From assembly GCA_018675685.1 (NCBI GenBank), contig JABGXP010000007.1, forward strand, positions 1-49,282: 49,282 nt of DNA, read 5' to 3'. The position numbers and the translations under genes are program-made. The DNA is from a bacterium (GTDB lineage: Bacteria; Patescibacteriota; Minisyncoccia; Moranbacterales; DUUL01). Every line of letters starts with the position of its first letter. Position 1 is the first letter of the stretch. Positions 10,116 through 20,193 of this stretch are shown here, one piece after another. The notes under the pieces were generated by a model that saw only the letters and a list, made by a program, of their open reading frames with translations, did no database searches and was not told the DNA's origin.

Positions 10116-11297
10116 ATGGCAAAAAAAATCTTCATAGTTTTTGTAATTATCTTTTTAACAACATTGTTGGCTTTTATCATCCAAAGCATTTCTTCAAACG
10201 AAGATTCTCTGTTAGGTGGAGGTTTAGTTGAGGACACGGAGGGCGAGTTTGTTGTTGAAGGAGAAACAAAAGAAGAACAAAAAGAGGGTTGGTTTAAGGA
10301 AAAAGAAGAGAGTAGTTCAGGAAAGATCTCAAAGCTGATAGATAGCAAGGGAGGTGATGTAAAAGGAGTCGTCCTAAACGCATCAACGGAACAAGTTTTG
10401 TATTATCAAAAAAGAAATTTTTTACTCGTTGACCTTAAAGGTAAGTCAAAAAATTCTGTCGGAGGGCACCCCTTTATTGACGTAAAGGACATAAGCTGGA
10501 ATATGAATCGAGATAAGGCGTTAGTGAGAGATAGGGGGTCGTATTTTATTTATGACCTTAATAAGAATGAAACCATTGAATTAGCAGCAAAAATTGATTA
10601 TGCTATTTGGTTTAAGTACGAAAAAAATGATAAAATCGCCTATAAATTTTATGAAAGTGAAACTGGAAAAAGAAAAATAGCCATTGCTGATGCTGACGGA
10701 AGCAACGAAGAGGTTTTAGTGGATAATTTAACCAGCAAAAGAGTTGGTTTAAAAATCCCATTAAATGGTAGTAAAATATGCTATCATAGAGATCCTGACG
10801 CAAAACTTAAGGCAGGATTGGATTGTGTGAATATAGAGAAAAAACAATCTGAGATTATTCACAAAGGGTCCTTTGCCGCAAATTATAAATGGGCTAATAA
10901 CGGAAATCGCTTGTTAACTTCTTATGTAAGTGAGCAAATTGGTAACAAAATGGTGCTAGGCTCAATGAATGGAAAAGGGGGGGAGTTTAGAAGTTTAAAC
11001 TTTCCGACAACTGTGGATAAATGCGTCTGGTCTAAGGACAACAGAAAGGTTTATTGTGCGATGATGATCTATTCCGAGAAGGATATAATATTACCTAATG
11101 ACTGGAAATCTCAGAAATATAACTCAACCGACACTTTTTGGGAGATTGATGTTGAGTCAGGAAAAAAAAGAAGACTTTTAGAAAGTTCAGAGATGATTAC
11201 AGTGGATGCAGAAGGTCTATTTTTGGACAACAACGAGAGATATCTTTTCTTCACCGACAGAAAAACGAAAAGTGTTTACTCAATATCACTTAAGTAA
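10116..11297 (+). CDS. TolB/WD40-like beta-propeller protein, membrane anchored
   Basis: N-terminal TM, repeated 'DVKDISWNMNRDKALV', 'IAIADADGSNEEVL', 'DKCVWSKDNRKVYCAM' blades. Confidence 0.65.
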   Translation: MAKKIFIVFVIIFLTTLLAFIIQSISSNEDSLLGGGLVEDTEGEFVVEGETKEEQKEGWFKEKEESSSGKISKLIDSKGGDVKGVVLNASTEQVLYYQKRNFLLVDLKGKSKNSVGGHPFIDVKDISWNMNRDKALVRDRGSYFIYDLNKNETIELAAKIDYAIWFKYEKNDKIAYKFYESETGKRKIAIADADGSNEEVLVDNLTSKRVGLKIPLNGSKICYHRDPDAKLKAGLDCVNIEKKQSEIIHKGSFAANYKWANNGNRLLTSYVSEQIGNKMVLGSMNGKGGEFRSLNFPTTVDKCVWSKDNRKVYCAMMIYSEKDIILPNDWKSQKYNSTDTFWEIDVESGKKRRLLESSEMITVDAEGLFLDNNERYLFFTDRKTKSVYSISLK

Positions 11298-12488
11298 TTT
11301 TGTGTTATGAAAATTTAAAATTCCTAAAAATAGCCAGAAAATCACAGCAGTGTCATTTTTCCAGATAGTTGTATCAATAATCCCATGAAGAAGAAGATAA
11401 GCCAAGAGAAATAGCAGAAAGACACCGTAAGACACTTTTGTAGGATCGAATCTGTTGGTAAGGAGAAGGAGTAGTCCTAGCAAGGCAAAAACGCCCCCTT
11501 CTGCAATGGTAAGCAAGATATTGTTATGAGGATGCGGAACTGCCCATTCGGGGTAAGGAGGGTAGTTAGCTTGGTTTAAAAGATAATGTTTTTGAAAGTT
11601 TCCTGGACCAATCCCCCAAAACAAATGTTCCGAGATAATCTGTTTTGTAACATCGTAAATCATAATCCTAGAATCAGTAGAAGAAGCTGGTTTTTTTTGT
11701 TCATATCCCAACATTGAAGACAGGGGAGCTAAGAAAAGTAGAAATACGGAAAATAAGATAACCACGAGACTGAGAATAAGATAAGCACGAGACCACTCTA
11801 TCTGGGTGGTTTTTTTGAAGATAAAAAAGACAACCAAAAAAGAAAGGGAAAGCAGGGCTCCAAAAGAAAGAGTTGCAATTGTGGAAAAGATGTGGAAAAA
11901 GAGAAGAAGTAGTATGAATATGTATAAAAAGCCTTTTTTACTATGTAAAAATGCAAGAAGGATAATAATTCCAGGAGTTAGGATCATTGCTAGCGCGTTT
12001 GGGGAATTTAAAAATATTTGTAACCTACCATCGAAAGTCAATTTATCTAAAAAGAAAAAAATAACACCAGAAATAGCCAGAAAGCTGCTCATGATAACAT
12101 AAGCAAACAGCAGTTTTTTTACAAAAAGTTCTTTTTTGTAAACTAAGAAAGAAACAGTAAAGGAAAATAAAAGAGGAAGAATAAGAAAACTTTTTAAAAT
12201 ACCAACGCTATCCAGAAGAGTGTCCTTTTGTGCATTAATAATAAAAGAGGAGAAAAATCCAAGAACAAGTAAATAGAGAGCACTTTTAATGCGGGGCTTG
12301 ATGGAGAAAAGATTCTTTAAATCTCCTTGTTTGTAAATATGAAGTAAGTTACAGAGGATAGAAATTATTAGTAAAAAATCTAAAAAATTCAAACTAGTAC
12401 TCGATGTAAGGGGGAGTTTGATTAAGTAGATGGGAAGCAAGAGAATGGTCAGGTAATTTATATATCTAATCATCTGTTTTGATAGCAA
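11286..12488 (-). CDS. O-antigen ligase/polymerase family membrane protein
   Basis: Polytopic; 'SRIMIYDVTKQIISEHLFWGIGPGNFQ...WAVPHPHNNILLTIAEGGVFALLGLLLLL' typical of the Wzy_C/WaaL family. Confidence 0.85.
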   Translation of the reverse strand: MLSKQMIRYINYLTILLLPIYLIKLPLTSSTSLNFLDFLLIISILCNLLHIYKQGDLKNLFSIKPRIKSALYLLVLGFFSSFIINAQKDTLLDSVGILKSFLILPLLFSFTVSFLVYKKELFVKKLLFAYVIMSSFLAISGVIFFFLDKLTFDGRLQIFLNSPNALAMILTPGIIILLAFLHSKKGFLYIFILLLLFFHIFSTIATLSFGALLSLSFLVVFFIFKKTTQIEWSRAYLILSLVVILFSVFLLFLAPLSSMLGYEQKKPASSTDSRIMIYDVTKQIISEHLFWGIGPGNFQKHYLLNQANYPPYPEWAVPHPHNNILLTIAEGGVFALLGLLLLLTNRFDPTKVSYGVFLLFLLAYLLLHGIIDTTIWKNDTAVIFWLFLGILNFHNTKLLK

Positions 12489-13755
12489 GAATAAAAAGGA
12501 GCAAAGGAAACACCCGAACGGAGTAGAAGGGAGTTTCGAAAAATGAATGAACTATGAAAATCAACATCGCAACGCCGATGGTTTTCAAGAGAGCAGAAGA
12601 ATTTTTTCTCAAAACAAAAAGAGGGCAGAAAAGTGATGCAATAAGAAGAAGTCCCCCAAGCACACCAATCTCAGAGCTAAAATCTAAAAATAAATTGTGC
12701 GCATAAATAGGGCTATCGCTAGATGACATCGGAAAATTATATTTAGCAAAATTACCAAGACCGACTCCAAGTAGAGGATTTTCAATGGTTGTTTCTGTTG
12801 CAAGTCTCCACATTTCAAGCCTACCCGAATTGGAACCTTCTTGTAAATTAAAGGAAGAAGTGAATCTTTGAGTTAAGGGATTCGGAACTAGAAGTAAAAT
12901 AAAAAACAAAAAAAGAAACAGGAGGAAATTGGAGAAATATTTTTTGATAATAACAAGAGGATTGGAAAAAAAGAAAGTCGCAAAGGAACATCCTAGAAAA
13001 AGTGCAATATATGAGGCACGAGAAAAACTAAGCAGGCTTGCTAACAAACAAATCAAACCACCCCATAGGTAGATTGATTTAGAAGTTTTTTTCCACAAAT
13101 AAAAAGCAAAGGGCAGGGATAGGTTGATGGAAAGTGAAAAAAGGTGTGGATCAGGAAAAGATCCAAATGTTCGCATTATTGTTTTTCCACCAATATTCAC
13201 CAACCAACTTGGGAATTCAATAACCATAGCAGAAAAATTTCTTCCTAAAAAAAACAAAGATGTTTTGGAGGCTAAAAAAAGTACTCCATCAACACCTAAG
13301 ATAAACTGCAGTGAGAAAATTAATAAAGAGAAAAGTGCGGATAAGAATGAAATAAAGAAAAAAGTTTTTATTAGCCTTTCCCGAAAAAGGACATTGCTAG
13401 TCGCTGCATAGGTTATAAAATAGACAGGAAAAAAAGATAACAGAAAAAAAAGTTTGTTTAGGGCAAGAAGCTTTTCGGTTGCCCAAAAAATAGAGATTGC
13501 GCAAAAAAACAAAAAGAAGCTAAATATCCAAAACCTCAATCTTGTGTCCAGCAAGATTTGCTTATGGAAAAGAGAAGAAAAAAACCAACATAAGAAAGTT
13601 AGTGGAAACAAAACTCTTACTATGGGAAGATCGATGGAGGCTGTTGGATTAAGCGCGAAACTAAAAGGCAAAATGATCAGCGATAGTAGAAATAGATTTT
13701 TCCAATTCAAGGGATTCATAAGGCTATTTGTTTTAAAACTTTTAAAATAAAGCAC
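12466..13755 (-). CDS. O-antigen ligase/polymerase family membrane protein
   Basis: 'SGRLEMWRLATETTIENPLLGVGLGNFAKY...YAHNLFLDFSSEIGVLGGLLLIASL'; true start may be internal (MNPLNW). Confidence 0.85.
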   Translation of the reverse strand: MLYFKSFKTNSLMNPLNWKNLFLLSLIILPFSFALNPTASIDLPIVRVLFPLTFLCWFFSSLFHKQILLDTRLRFWIFSFFLFFCAISIFWATEKLLALNKLFFLLSFFPVYFITYAATSNVLFRERLIKTFFFISFLSALFSLLIFSLQFILGVDGVLFLASKTSLFFLGRNFSAMVIEFPSWLVNIGGKTIMRTFGSFPDPHLFSLSINLSLPFAFYLWKKTSKSIYLWGGLICLLASLLSFSRASYIALFLGCSFATFFFSNPLVIIKKYFSNFLLFLFLFFILLLVPNPLTQRFTSSFNLQEGSNSGRLEMWRLATETTIENPLLGVGLGNFAKYNFPMSSSDSPIYAHNLFLDFSSEIGVLGGLLLIASLFCPLFVLRKNSSALLKTIGVAMLIFIVHSFFETPFYSVRVFPLLLFILAIKTDD

Positions 13756-14483
13756 TTATAACGCCTGTGGTGTTTTTTAAAAAAATAATCCTGAGCCTTA
13801 TAAAAAGCATTTTTTTGTTTTTTTGTGTCAGGCCAACATTTACCATCGTAATGTAACACAGTGCTCTTTGGAAAAAAAACTATATCATAGCCCAGTTTCT
13901 TGATACGAAGACAAAGGTCTTGATCTTCAAAATACATGAAAAAATTTTCATCAAAACCACAAACTTTATCATAGATGTATTTTCTTGTTAAAAGGGCTGT
14001 GCCAGAAACCCAATCGACAAGAATTGGGCTTTTATTATTCCAGGGTTTGAAGAATGTGTTTCTAAAAAGAATTCCTAAAAGAGAAGTCTTTCTTCCACAA
14101 GTAAATGGCTGTGCTTGTCCTCGAGATGCCTGGATTATCTTAGGGCTCAAAACCCCTATTCGTGGGTTTTTTTCTAGAAAAAATAACAATTTCTCAATGG
14201 AGTCTTTTTTAAAGACAGTGTCGGGGTTTAGAAACAGTAAGTTGCGTCCCAGAGCTTTTGTCGCCCCTATGTTATTAGCTGAACCGAAGCCCAAGTTTCT
14301 TTTATTTTGGATTATTTTTGACACAAAAGAGTAATCTTTTTTTGGTTTGAATTTTTCTTGATCATTGTTAACGATAATAACCTCGAAGCTGAATTTTGAA
14401 AACTGCAACTCTTTTAAAATAACCAAACAAGCATTGAGCCACTTTGCGCTTCGGTAGTTTACTAAAATAACAGATAGGTTCAT
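13716..14483 (-). CDS. Glycosyltransferase family 2
   Basis: 'MNLSVILVNYRSAKWLNACLVIL', 'NLGFGSANNIGATKALGRNLLFLNPDT', 'GFDENFFMYFEDQDLCLRIKKLGY'. Confidence 0.93.
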   Translation of the reverse strand: MNLSVILVNYRSAKWLNACLVILKELQFSKFSFEVIIVNNDQEKFKPKKDYSFVSKIIQNKRNLGFGSANNIGATKALGRNLLFLNPDTVFKKDSIEKLLFFLEKNPRIGVLSPKIIQASRGQAQPFTCGRKTSLLGILFRNTFFKPWNNKSPILVDWVSGTALLTRKYIYDKVCGFDENFFMYFEDQDLCLRIKKLGYDIVFFPKSTVLHYDGKCWPDTKKQKNAFYKAQDYFFKKHHRRYKCFILKVLKQIAL

Positions 14484-14735
14484 TTTTTGATTTGATAGAT
14501 AAAAAGGTTTAAAAATACCAGTAATTTAGTATAATGGAAAAATTAAAAAGGTCAAAGCAGTTATTTTTTAAAACAATTAATTTACTGAATTGTCCAAAGG
14601 AGTTTTTAAAAACGTTAACTGGTGGAAATTGTTTTTTTTAGAAAAACACGGTACACTAAAATATGTAATTAATTTTCCAATGCTGAAATGCTTTGAGTAT
14701 AATTTCAGTAATTTGGGTAACCTGGAGGAATAAAT

Positions 14736-15011
14736 ATGTCACCAAGACCAAAGTTGCGTCGAAAAGTTTATTTTCGACCTAAAGTAGTTCTGTTTAAGCC
14801 AGAAGGAGTTCTTGAGAAAAAACTAAAAGAAGTTATTCTTGAGCGAGAGGAGGCAGAAACGTTAAGATTAGTAGATGAAAAAGGAATGAGTCAGACAGAG
14901 GCAGCGGTAAAAATGAACACCTCTCAAAGTACTCTTCAAAGAATTCTTTCCCGCGCTAGGACAAAAATTGCGCATGCAATCATTCGAGGAAAAGCTATCA
15001 GAATTGAATAG
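14736..15011 (+). CDS. UPF0251/DUF134 family HTH protein
   Basis: 'VVLFKPEGVLEKKLKEVILEREEAETLRLVDEKGMSQTEAAVKMNTSQSTLQRIL'; strong SD ggagg upstream. Confidence 0.85.
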   Translation: MSPRPKLRRKVYFRPKVVLFKPEGVLEKKLKEVILEREEAETLRLVDEKGMSQTEAAVKMNTSQSTLQRILSRARTKIAHAIIRGKAIRIE

Positions 15012-15035
15012 CCTCATTTCAGGATATAGCTATGG

Positions 15036-15075
15036 ATAGGCGAAAGATTGCGTAGTCAATTTTCGCCTATTTAAT
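15036..15075 (+). terminator. Rho-independent terminator candidate
   Basis: 10-bp perfect stem ataggcgaaa/tttcgcctat with inner attg/caat, followed by a T/A-rich tract. Confidence 0.6.
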
Positions 15076-15111
15076 TAATTGAGCATAGATAAAAAGGCTG
15101 TAAAAATTATT

Positions 15112-16539
15112 ATGAAAAATACATATTATATAACAACAACACTTCCTTATGTGAATGCAAAACCGCACATTGGCTTTGCATTAGAGATTGTTAGCGCTGA
15201 CGTGTTGGCGAGAGCAAATAAACTTTTTGGGAAGGAAGTATTCTTTAATACTGGAACAGATGAGCACGGTTTGAAAATTCTGAGAAAAGCTGAGGAGTTG
15301 GGAGTTAGTGCTCAAGAATATTGCAATGCTCAAGCGAAAAATTTCAAAAGTCTAAGAGATCTATTAAACGTTGAATTCGATAGATTTATTAGAACAACAG
15401 ACGCTGACCATAAAGAAGCAGCACAAAAATTTTGGAAAATTTGTGATGAAAATGGGTTTATTTATAAAAAAAATTACAAAGCCAACTATTGCGTTGGATG
15501 TGAACTGGAAAAAACAAACTCAGAGCTTGTGGATGGAAAGTGTCCAGACCATCCAAACGCAGAAATTGAAATTATTGAAGAAGAAAATTATTTTTTTAAA
15601 TTTTCAGAATTCGGAGAAAGACTTCTAAAGATGTATAAAGATAATCCAGATTTTGTTAAGCCGAAAAAGAGGTTTAATGAAATTATTTCCTTTGTGGAGC
15701 AGGGTCTTCAAGATTTTTCAATTTCTCGGTTGAAAGAGAAAATGCCTTGTGGAGTGGAAGTTCCTGGTGATGAAAAACATGTAATGTATGTTTGGTTTGA
15801 TGCTTTGGTGAATTATATTTCAACCCTGGGTTGGCCAAACGAAGAAGAGAATTTCAAGAAATGGTGGCCGGGAGTTCAGTTTTGTGGCAAAGACAATTTA
15901 AGACAACAAAGTGCAATGTGGCAGGCGATGTTAATGGCAGCAAACCTACCTTGTTCAAAAAAAGTATATGTGAATGGCTTTATTAATATTGATGGACAGA
16001 AAATGAGTAAATCTTTGGGAAATGTAATTTCTCCTGAAGAGATGGTTCAAAGATATGGAGTGGATGCAACGAGATATTTGCTTTTGAGTATGGGATCGTT
16101 CGGGGAGGATGCTGATATTAATTGGGCCCGATTAGATGAAAAATTTAACGCTGATTTGGCGAACGGAATTGGAAATCTTACTTCTCGCGTTATTACACTT
16201 TATAAAAAAGCAGAATTTGATTTAGATTTCGAAAAAAGTAAAAGGAAGCCCTTTGTGGATAATATTGAATTAGAAAAATCTTTAGATGAAGGAAGGTTTG
16301 GTGACGAAATTACGAGAATCATGAAACTTGTGCAAGAGTTAGATCGTAGTATAGAGCAACAGAAGCCTTGGGAGCTGATTGAAAATGAACCAGAAGCATT
16401 CAGGGAGAGCATTGAAGGTTTAGCAAGAGGAGTTTACTTTATAGGGTTGAAATTGAAACCATTTATGCCAGAAACTTCAGAAAGCATTGTGAATAGTTTA
16501 GAAGAAAAAAATAAAGTGAAGCTATTTCCTAGGTTGTAG
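15112..16539 (+). CDS. metG: Methionyl-tRNA synthetase
   Basis: 'TTLPYVNAKPHIGFALEIVSADVLAR', zinc motif 'CVGCELEK...CPDHP', 'KMSKSLGN'. ATG at 15112 preferred over TTG at 15079. Confidence 0.97.
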   Translation: MKNTYYITTTLPYVNAKPHIGFALEIVSADVLARANKLFGKEVFFNTGTDEHGLKILRKAEELGVSAQEYCNAQAKNFKSLRDLLNVEFDRFIRTTDADHKEAAQKFWKICDENGFIYKKNYKANYCVGCELEKTNSELVDGKCPDHPNAEIEIIEEENYFFKFSEFGERLLKMYKDNPDFVKPKKRFNEIISFVEQGLQDFSISRLKEKMPCGVEVPGDEKHVMYVWFDALVNYISTLGWPNEEENFKKWWPGVQFCGKDNLRQQSAMWQAMLMAANLPCSKKVYVNGFINIDGQKMSKSLGNVISPEEMVQRYGVDATRYLLLSMGSFGEDADINWARLDEKFNADLANGIGNLTSRVITLYKKAEFDLDFEKSKRKPFVDNIELEKSLDEGRFGDEITRIMKLVQELDRSIEQQKPWELIENEPEAFRESIEGLARGVYFIGLKLKPFMPETSESIVNSLEEKNKVKLFPRL

Positions 16540-16611
16540 CTTTCAGGAGAAATGGAAAATAAAAAAAATAAAGTATACTAAAGATGCTTCATTAGTTTTA
16601 AAAGAATAAAA

Positions 16612-17409
16612 GTGATTGATACACATGCGCATTTGGATTTTGAAAATTTTGAGGATGATTTAAGGGAGGTGCTTGGTAGGTTTTTTGAAGGAAACCCACA
16701 AGGTTTTATTGTTAATATAGGCGTTGATTTTGAACGAAACCTGGAATCTATTAAGCTTACGAAAAAAGACAAGAGAATCTTCACGTCAATTGGATTTCAT
16801 CCAGAAATTTTAGATGAAATGAAAGAGAGTTTCTCTTTGGAGAAGGCTATCTTGCAACTAGAAGAGCTATCCCAAGAAAAAAAAGTGATTGCCATTGGTG
16901 AAATTGGTTTAGACTATTTTCACAATTCGAGCAATAAAAAACAACAAAAAGAACTTTTCATTGCACAGCTAGATTTTGCAGTAAAACAAAAAATGCCAGT
17001 TGTAATTCATTGTCGAGATGCCTATGAGGACGTATATGAAATAATTTCTCAAAAAAAATATGGCGACTTGAGAATGGTTATGCACTGTTTTTGTGGTGAT
17101 TTAAAGCAAACTGAATTTTTTTTAACACTAGATAATTTAAATTTTTCATTTACGGGGAATATAACTTTTCCCAAAAAGGACGATGCAGAAATTTTGGAAG
17201 TAATCCGAATCATTCCAATTGAAAAAATAATGGCAGAAACTGATTGTCCTTTCTTAGCACCAACTCCAATGCGTGGAAAAAGAAATGAGCCATCTTTTGT
17301 GAAATTTATAATTGAAAAAATTGCGTATATAAAAGAAATGCAAAGAGAAGAAGGTGAGAAAATTCTCGATCAGAATGCAATAGATTTTTTTAAGCTGAGG
17401 TTAATATAA
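16612..17409 (+). CDS. tatD: TatD family metal-dependent hydrolase (GTG start)
   Basis: 'IDTHAHLDFENFEDDL', 'IAIGEIGLDYF', 'MPVVIHCRDAYEDV', 'AETDCPFLAPTPMRGKRNEPSFV'. Confidence 0.95.
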   Translation: MIDTHAHLDFENFEDDLREVLGRFFEGNPQGFIVNIGVDFERNLESIKLTKKDKRIFTSIGFHPEILDEMKESFSLEKAILQLEELSQEKKVIAIGEIGLDYFHNSSNKKQQKELFIAQLDFAVKQKMPVVIHCRDAYEDVYEIISQKKYGDLRMVMHCFCGDLKQTEFFLTLDNLNFSFTGNITFPKKDDAEILEVIRIIPIEKIMAETDCPFLAPTPMRGKRNEPSFVKFIIEKIAYIKEMQREEGEKILDQNAIDFFKLRLI

Positions 17410-17467
17410 GAGTACGATCTAAGCTTTAAGGATAAAGGATTAGTCTATTTAGTAACAAATTGTCAAA

Positions 17468-18601
17468 ATGAAAATCGCGATTGATTGTGCAGATTTAGAC
17501 AATAGTCGAATTGATGGAACGCGTGTTTACATCAAACAACTTTTGGATTGGTTCGGTAAGCTTGATAGAAAAAATAAATTCTTACTATATCACCGAAGAG
17601 ATTTCAATGAATTATTGAAACCAAACAACTTTAAAAACTACACAGACAAAAAAATTCCGCCTCATTGGTGGTGGACACAAACAGTTTTTGCAGCGGATTT
17701 ACGCTATGAGTTGCCAGATATCTGCTGGATGCCAATTCAACAGGTTCCTTTCATTGGGCCGAAAAAAACAAAATATGTTGTAACAATTCACGATTTAGCT
17801 TTTAAATTCTTTCCAGCACATTTCCCTAAAACAGATCTATATAAACTGAACTTTTTTACAGATTCAGCAATTAAAAGAGCGGATAAGATAATTGCTATTT
17901 CAGACGCAACAAAAAAAGACATACTAAAGCTATATCCTAAAGTAAATGAAAAAAAAATTTTTGTAATTCACCATGGATTTGATGTTAAGCATTTTTTACG
18001 CAGAAGAACTGATGAGGAAATTTTGCGAGTTAGGAAGGAGCTTAAAATTGCCAATGACACAAAACGAAGATATCTATTGTATGTTGGAGCGCTTCAGCCT
18101 CGTAAAAACTTAATAACACTCATTAAGGCCTTTGAAGTCATCAAAAAAAACAAGAAGTTTAATGAGCTACGTCTAGTACTTGCAGGAGAGCAGGCTTGGA
18201 TGTCAGAAGAAACTATAGTTGCAGCGCAAGAGTCAGTAAATAAAAAAGACATCATATTAACAGATAGGGTGGATTTTGAGCAACTAGCAGCATTGTATCA
18301 AAGTGCTGAAATTTTTGTCTATCCGTCATTGTATGAAGGTTTCGGGATTCCTATATTAGAAGGATTAGCCTCTAGAGTGCCAGTTGTAACTGCAAATAAC
18401 TCATCTTTGCCTGAGGTTGGAGGAGATGCAGTTGAGTTATTTGAAAGTGAAAACCACCAAGCTCTTGCAGATGTTTTGCTAAAAATTATGAAATCTTATA
18501 AAATAAAAGAAAGAATGATTGAAAGTGGTGCCTCACATGTCAAGAAATTCAGCTGGGAAAAAAGTGCGAAGAAAACACTCGAAGTTTTAATGAGTGAGTA
18601 A
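17468..18601 (+). CDS. Glycosyltransferase family 4
   Basis: 'VVTIHDLAF', 'YLLYVGALQPRKNLITLIKAF', 'EIFVYPSLYEGFGIPILEGLASRVPVVTANNSSLPEVGGDA'. Confidence 0.95.
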   Translation: MKIAIDCADLDNSRIDGTRVYIKQLLDWFGKLDRKNKFLLYHRRDFNELLKPNNFKNYTDKKIPPHWWWTQTVFAADLRYELPDICWMPIQQVPFIGPKKTKYVVTIHDLAFKFFPAHFPKTDLYKLNFFTDSAIKRADKIIAISDATKKDILKLYPKVNEKKIFVIHHGFDVKHFLRRRTDEEILRVRKELKIANDTKRRYLLYVGALQPRKNLITLIKAFEVIKKNKKFNELRLVLAGEQAWMSEETIVAAQESVNKKDIILTDRVDFEQLAALYQSAEIFVYPSLYEGFGIPILEGLASRVPVVTANNSSLPEVGGDAVELFESENHQALADVLLKIMKSYKIKERMIESGASHVKKFSWEKSAKKTLEVLMSE

Positions 18602-18653
18602 GGCAGAGAATAAGAACTCTTTTGCTGGGAGTTAAAGTAAGAAAACAAAAACA

Positions 18654-19601
18654 ATGGAAATTCAAGAAAAAAAATCTCTAAAAGAATATTCAACTTATAA
18701 AATTGGTGGAAAAGCTGATTATTTTTGTGTAATTAAACAAAAAAATGATATAGCTGAGGCAATTGATTTTGCAAAAAGGAATAGCTTTAAAATTTTTTTT
18801 CTAGGCGGTGGAAGCAATGTATTGTTCTCAGATAAGGGATTTCCTGGAGTGATCGCAAAAATTGAAAATAATCTACTGGAGATTGTGGAGAATTGTGATA
18901 AACACGTCAAAATTCGTTGTGGAGCTGGTGTTGAGCTCAGTAAACTAGGATCTCTTTGTGTACAGAAGGGATTAACTGGGTTTGAATGGGCTGCTGGAAT
19001 TCCAGGTACAATTGGTGGTGCTGTGAGGGGGAATGCAGGTGCGTATGGAGGAGAAATGAAAGATTGTGTATTAAAAATATTCGCGATTGACAAAGGAGAT
19101 GAAAACTTAGAAGTTCAAGAAATTGATGTGCGCGAATGTGAATTCGAGTACCGATCAAGCACTTTTAAGAATAATCCTAATTTATTAGTTTGGGAGATTG
19201 AATTAGAATTAAAAAAAGGAGCTTCAGATGAAGTCAAAGCGAAAACAAGAGAGGTGTTTCAAAAACGTAATGAAGGACAGCCGTCTGTAGGAAAGTTTCC
19301 ATCTGTAGGTTGTATGTTTAAGAATCCAACTGTTTCACAAGAGGTTGTTGATAATTTTGAGTTTGATAGAGAGCAAAAGAGTCGGGGCGATAAAGTTCCA
19401 GCTGGATGGTTAATCGATAGATGTGACTTAAAAGGAGAGCGTATAGGTGGAGCGATGATAGATCATAAACAGGCTAATTTCATTGTGAATATGGGAGACG
19501 CAACTAGTGAGGATGTGCTCATTCTAATGAGCCTGATTAAAATGAAAGTAAGAAATAAATTTAAAGTTCAATTGGAAGAAGAGGTAAAAATTGTTATGTA
19601 A
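18654..19601 (+). CDS. murB: UDP-N-acetylmuramate dehydrogenase
   Basis: 'YSTYKIGGKADYF', 'FFLGGGSNVLFSDKGFPGVI', 'GFEWAAGIPGTIGGAVRGNAGAYG', 'PSVGCMFKNP'. Confidence 0.96.
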   Translation: MEIQEKKSLKEYSTYKIGGKADYFCVIKQKNDIAEAIDFAKRNSFKIFFLGGGSNVLFSDKGFPGVIAKIENNLLEIVENCDKHVKIRCGAGVELSKLGSLCVQKGLTGFEWAAGIPGTIGGAVRGNAGAYGGEMKDCVLKIFAIDKGDENLEVQEIDVRECEFEYRSSTFKNNPNLLVWEIELELKKGASDEVKAKTREVFQKRNEGQPSVGKFPSVGCMFKNPTVSQEVVDNFEFDREQKSRGDKVPAGWLIDRCDLKGERIGGAMIDHKQANFIVNMGDATSEDVLILMSLIKMKVRNKFKVQLEEEVKIVM

Positions 19602-19699
19602 AAAAGGAACTATTCAGTATAAATAGTACAGAAATTTGTTGCAGAGGGAATAAAAATTATCGAAAAAAAGGAAGCTTTAATAAGTAAGGAAAAAATAAA

Positions 19700-20044
19700 A
19701 TGGAGATCAAATATTTATCCGGGGCAAGCAAACTCAATGAATCTGAAAAAGGGTATATTGAAAAGAAAGCACAAAAAACTAAAAAATTATTAGGAGAACA
19801 TGAACCAAATCTACTGCGAGCTGAATTTGAAATTAGACAGGACAAGAGTGGTTTTTGGCAAATTGTAATGAGTGCGGTTATCCCTGGAAGCAAATTTCGC
19901 GTTGAAAAAAAAGACAAAGACATGCGAAAAGCAATTGATAGCGCGGACGAAGCTCTTTTGAAGAAAATTCGAAGAAGCAAGGAGAAGAAAAGAGATAGTT
20001 TACGGAGAAGAAAGAAAGCCTCAGAGGTTGCTGCTGATCTATAA
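19700..20044 (+). CDS. Ribosome hibernation promoting factor / RaiA family
   Basis: ~115 aa, sigma-54 modulation/S30AE-type pattern with 'DMRKAIDSADEALLKKIRRSKEKKRD'. Confidence 0.75.
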   Translation: MEIKYLSGASKLNESEKGYIEKKAQKTKKLLGEHEPNLLRAEFEIRQDKSGFWQIVMSAVIPGSKFRVEKKDKDMRKAIDSADEALLKKIRRSKEKKRDSLRRRKKASEVAADL

Positions 20045-20060
20045 ATTACAACTGTGAAAT

Positions 20061-20096
20061 TAAAAACAAACCGCGAATTTAGCGGTTTGTTTTTAA
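20061..20096 (+). terminator. Rho-independent terminator
   Basis: 14-bp perfect stem taaaaacaaaccgc/gcggtttgttttta, 7-nt loop. Confidence 0.85.
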
Positions 20097-20193
20097 TTAA
20101 AGTGGAAAAAAATAGGAGTAGGTGATTGCAAGAAGCTTTGTCATAGGAAAGCTTTGATTTTTTAAAAAAAAGGAGTATTATTATTACGTAATT

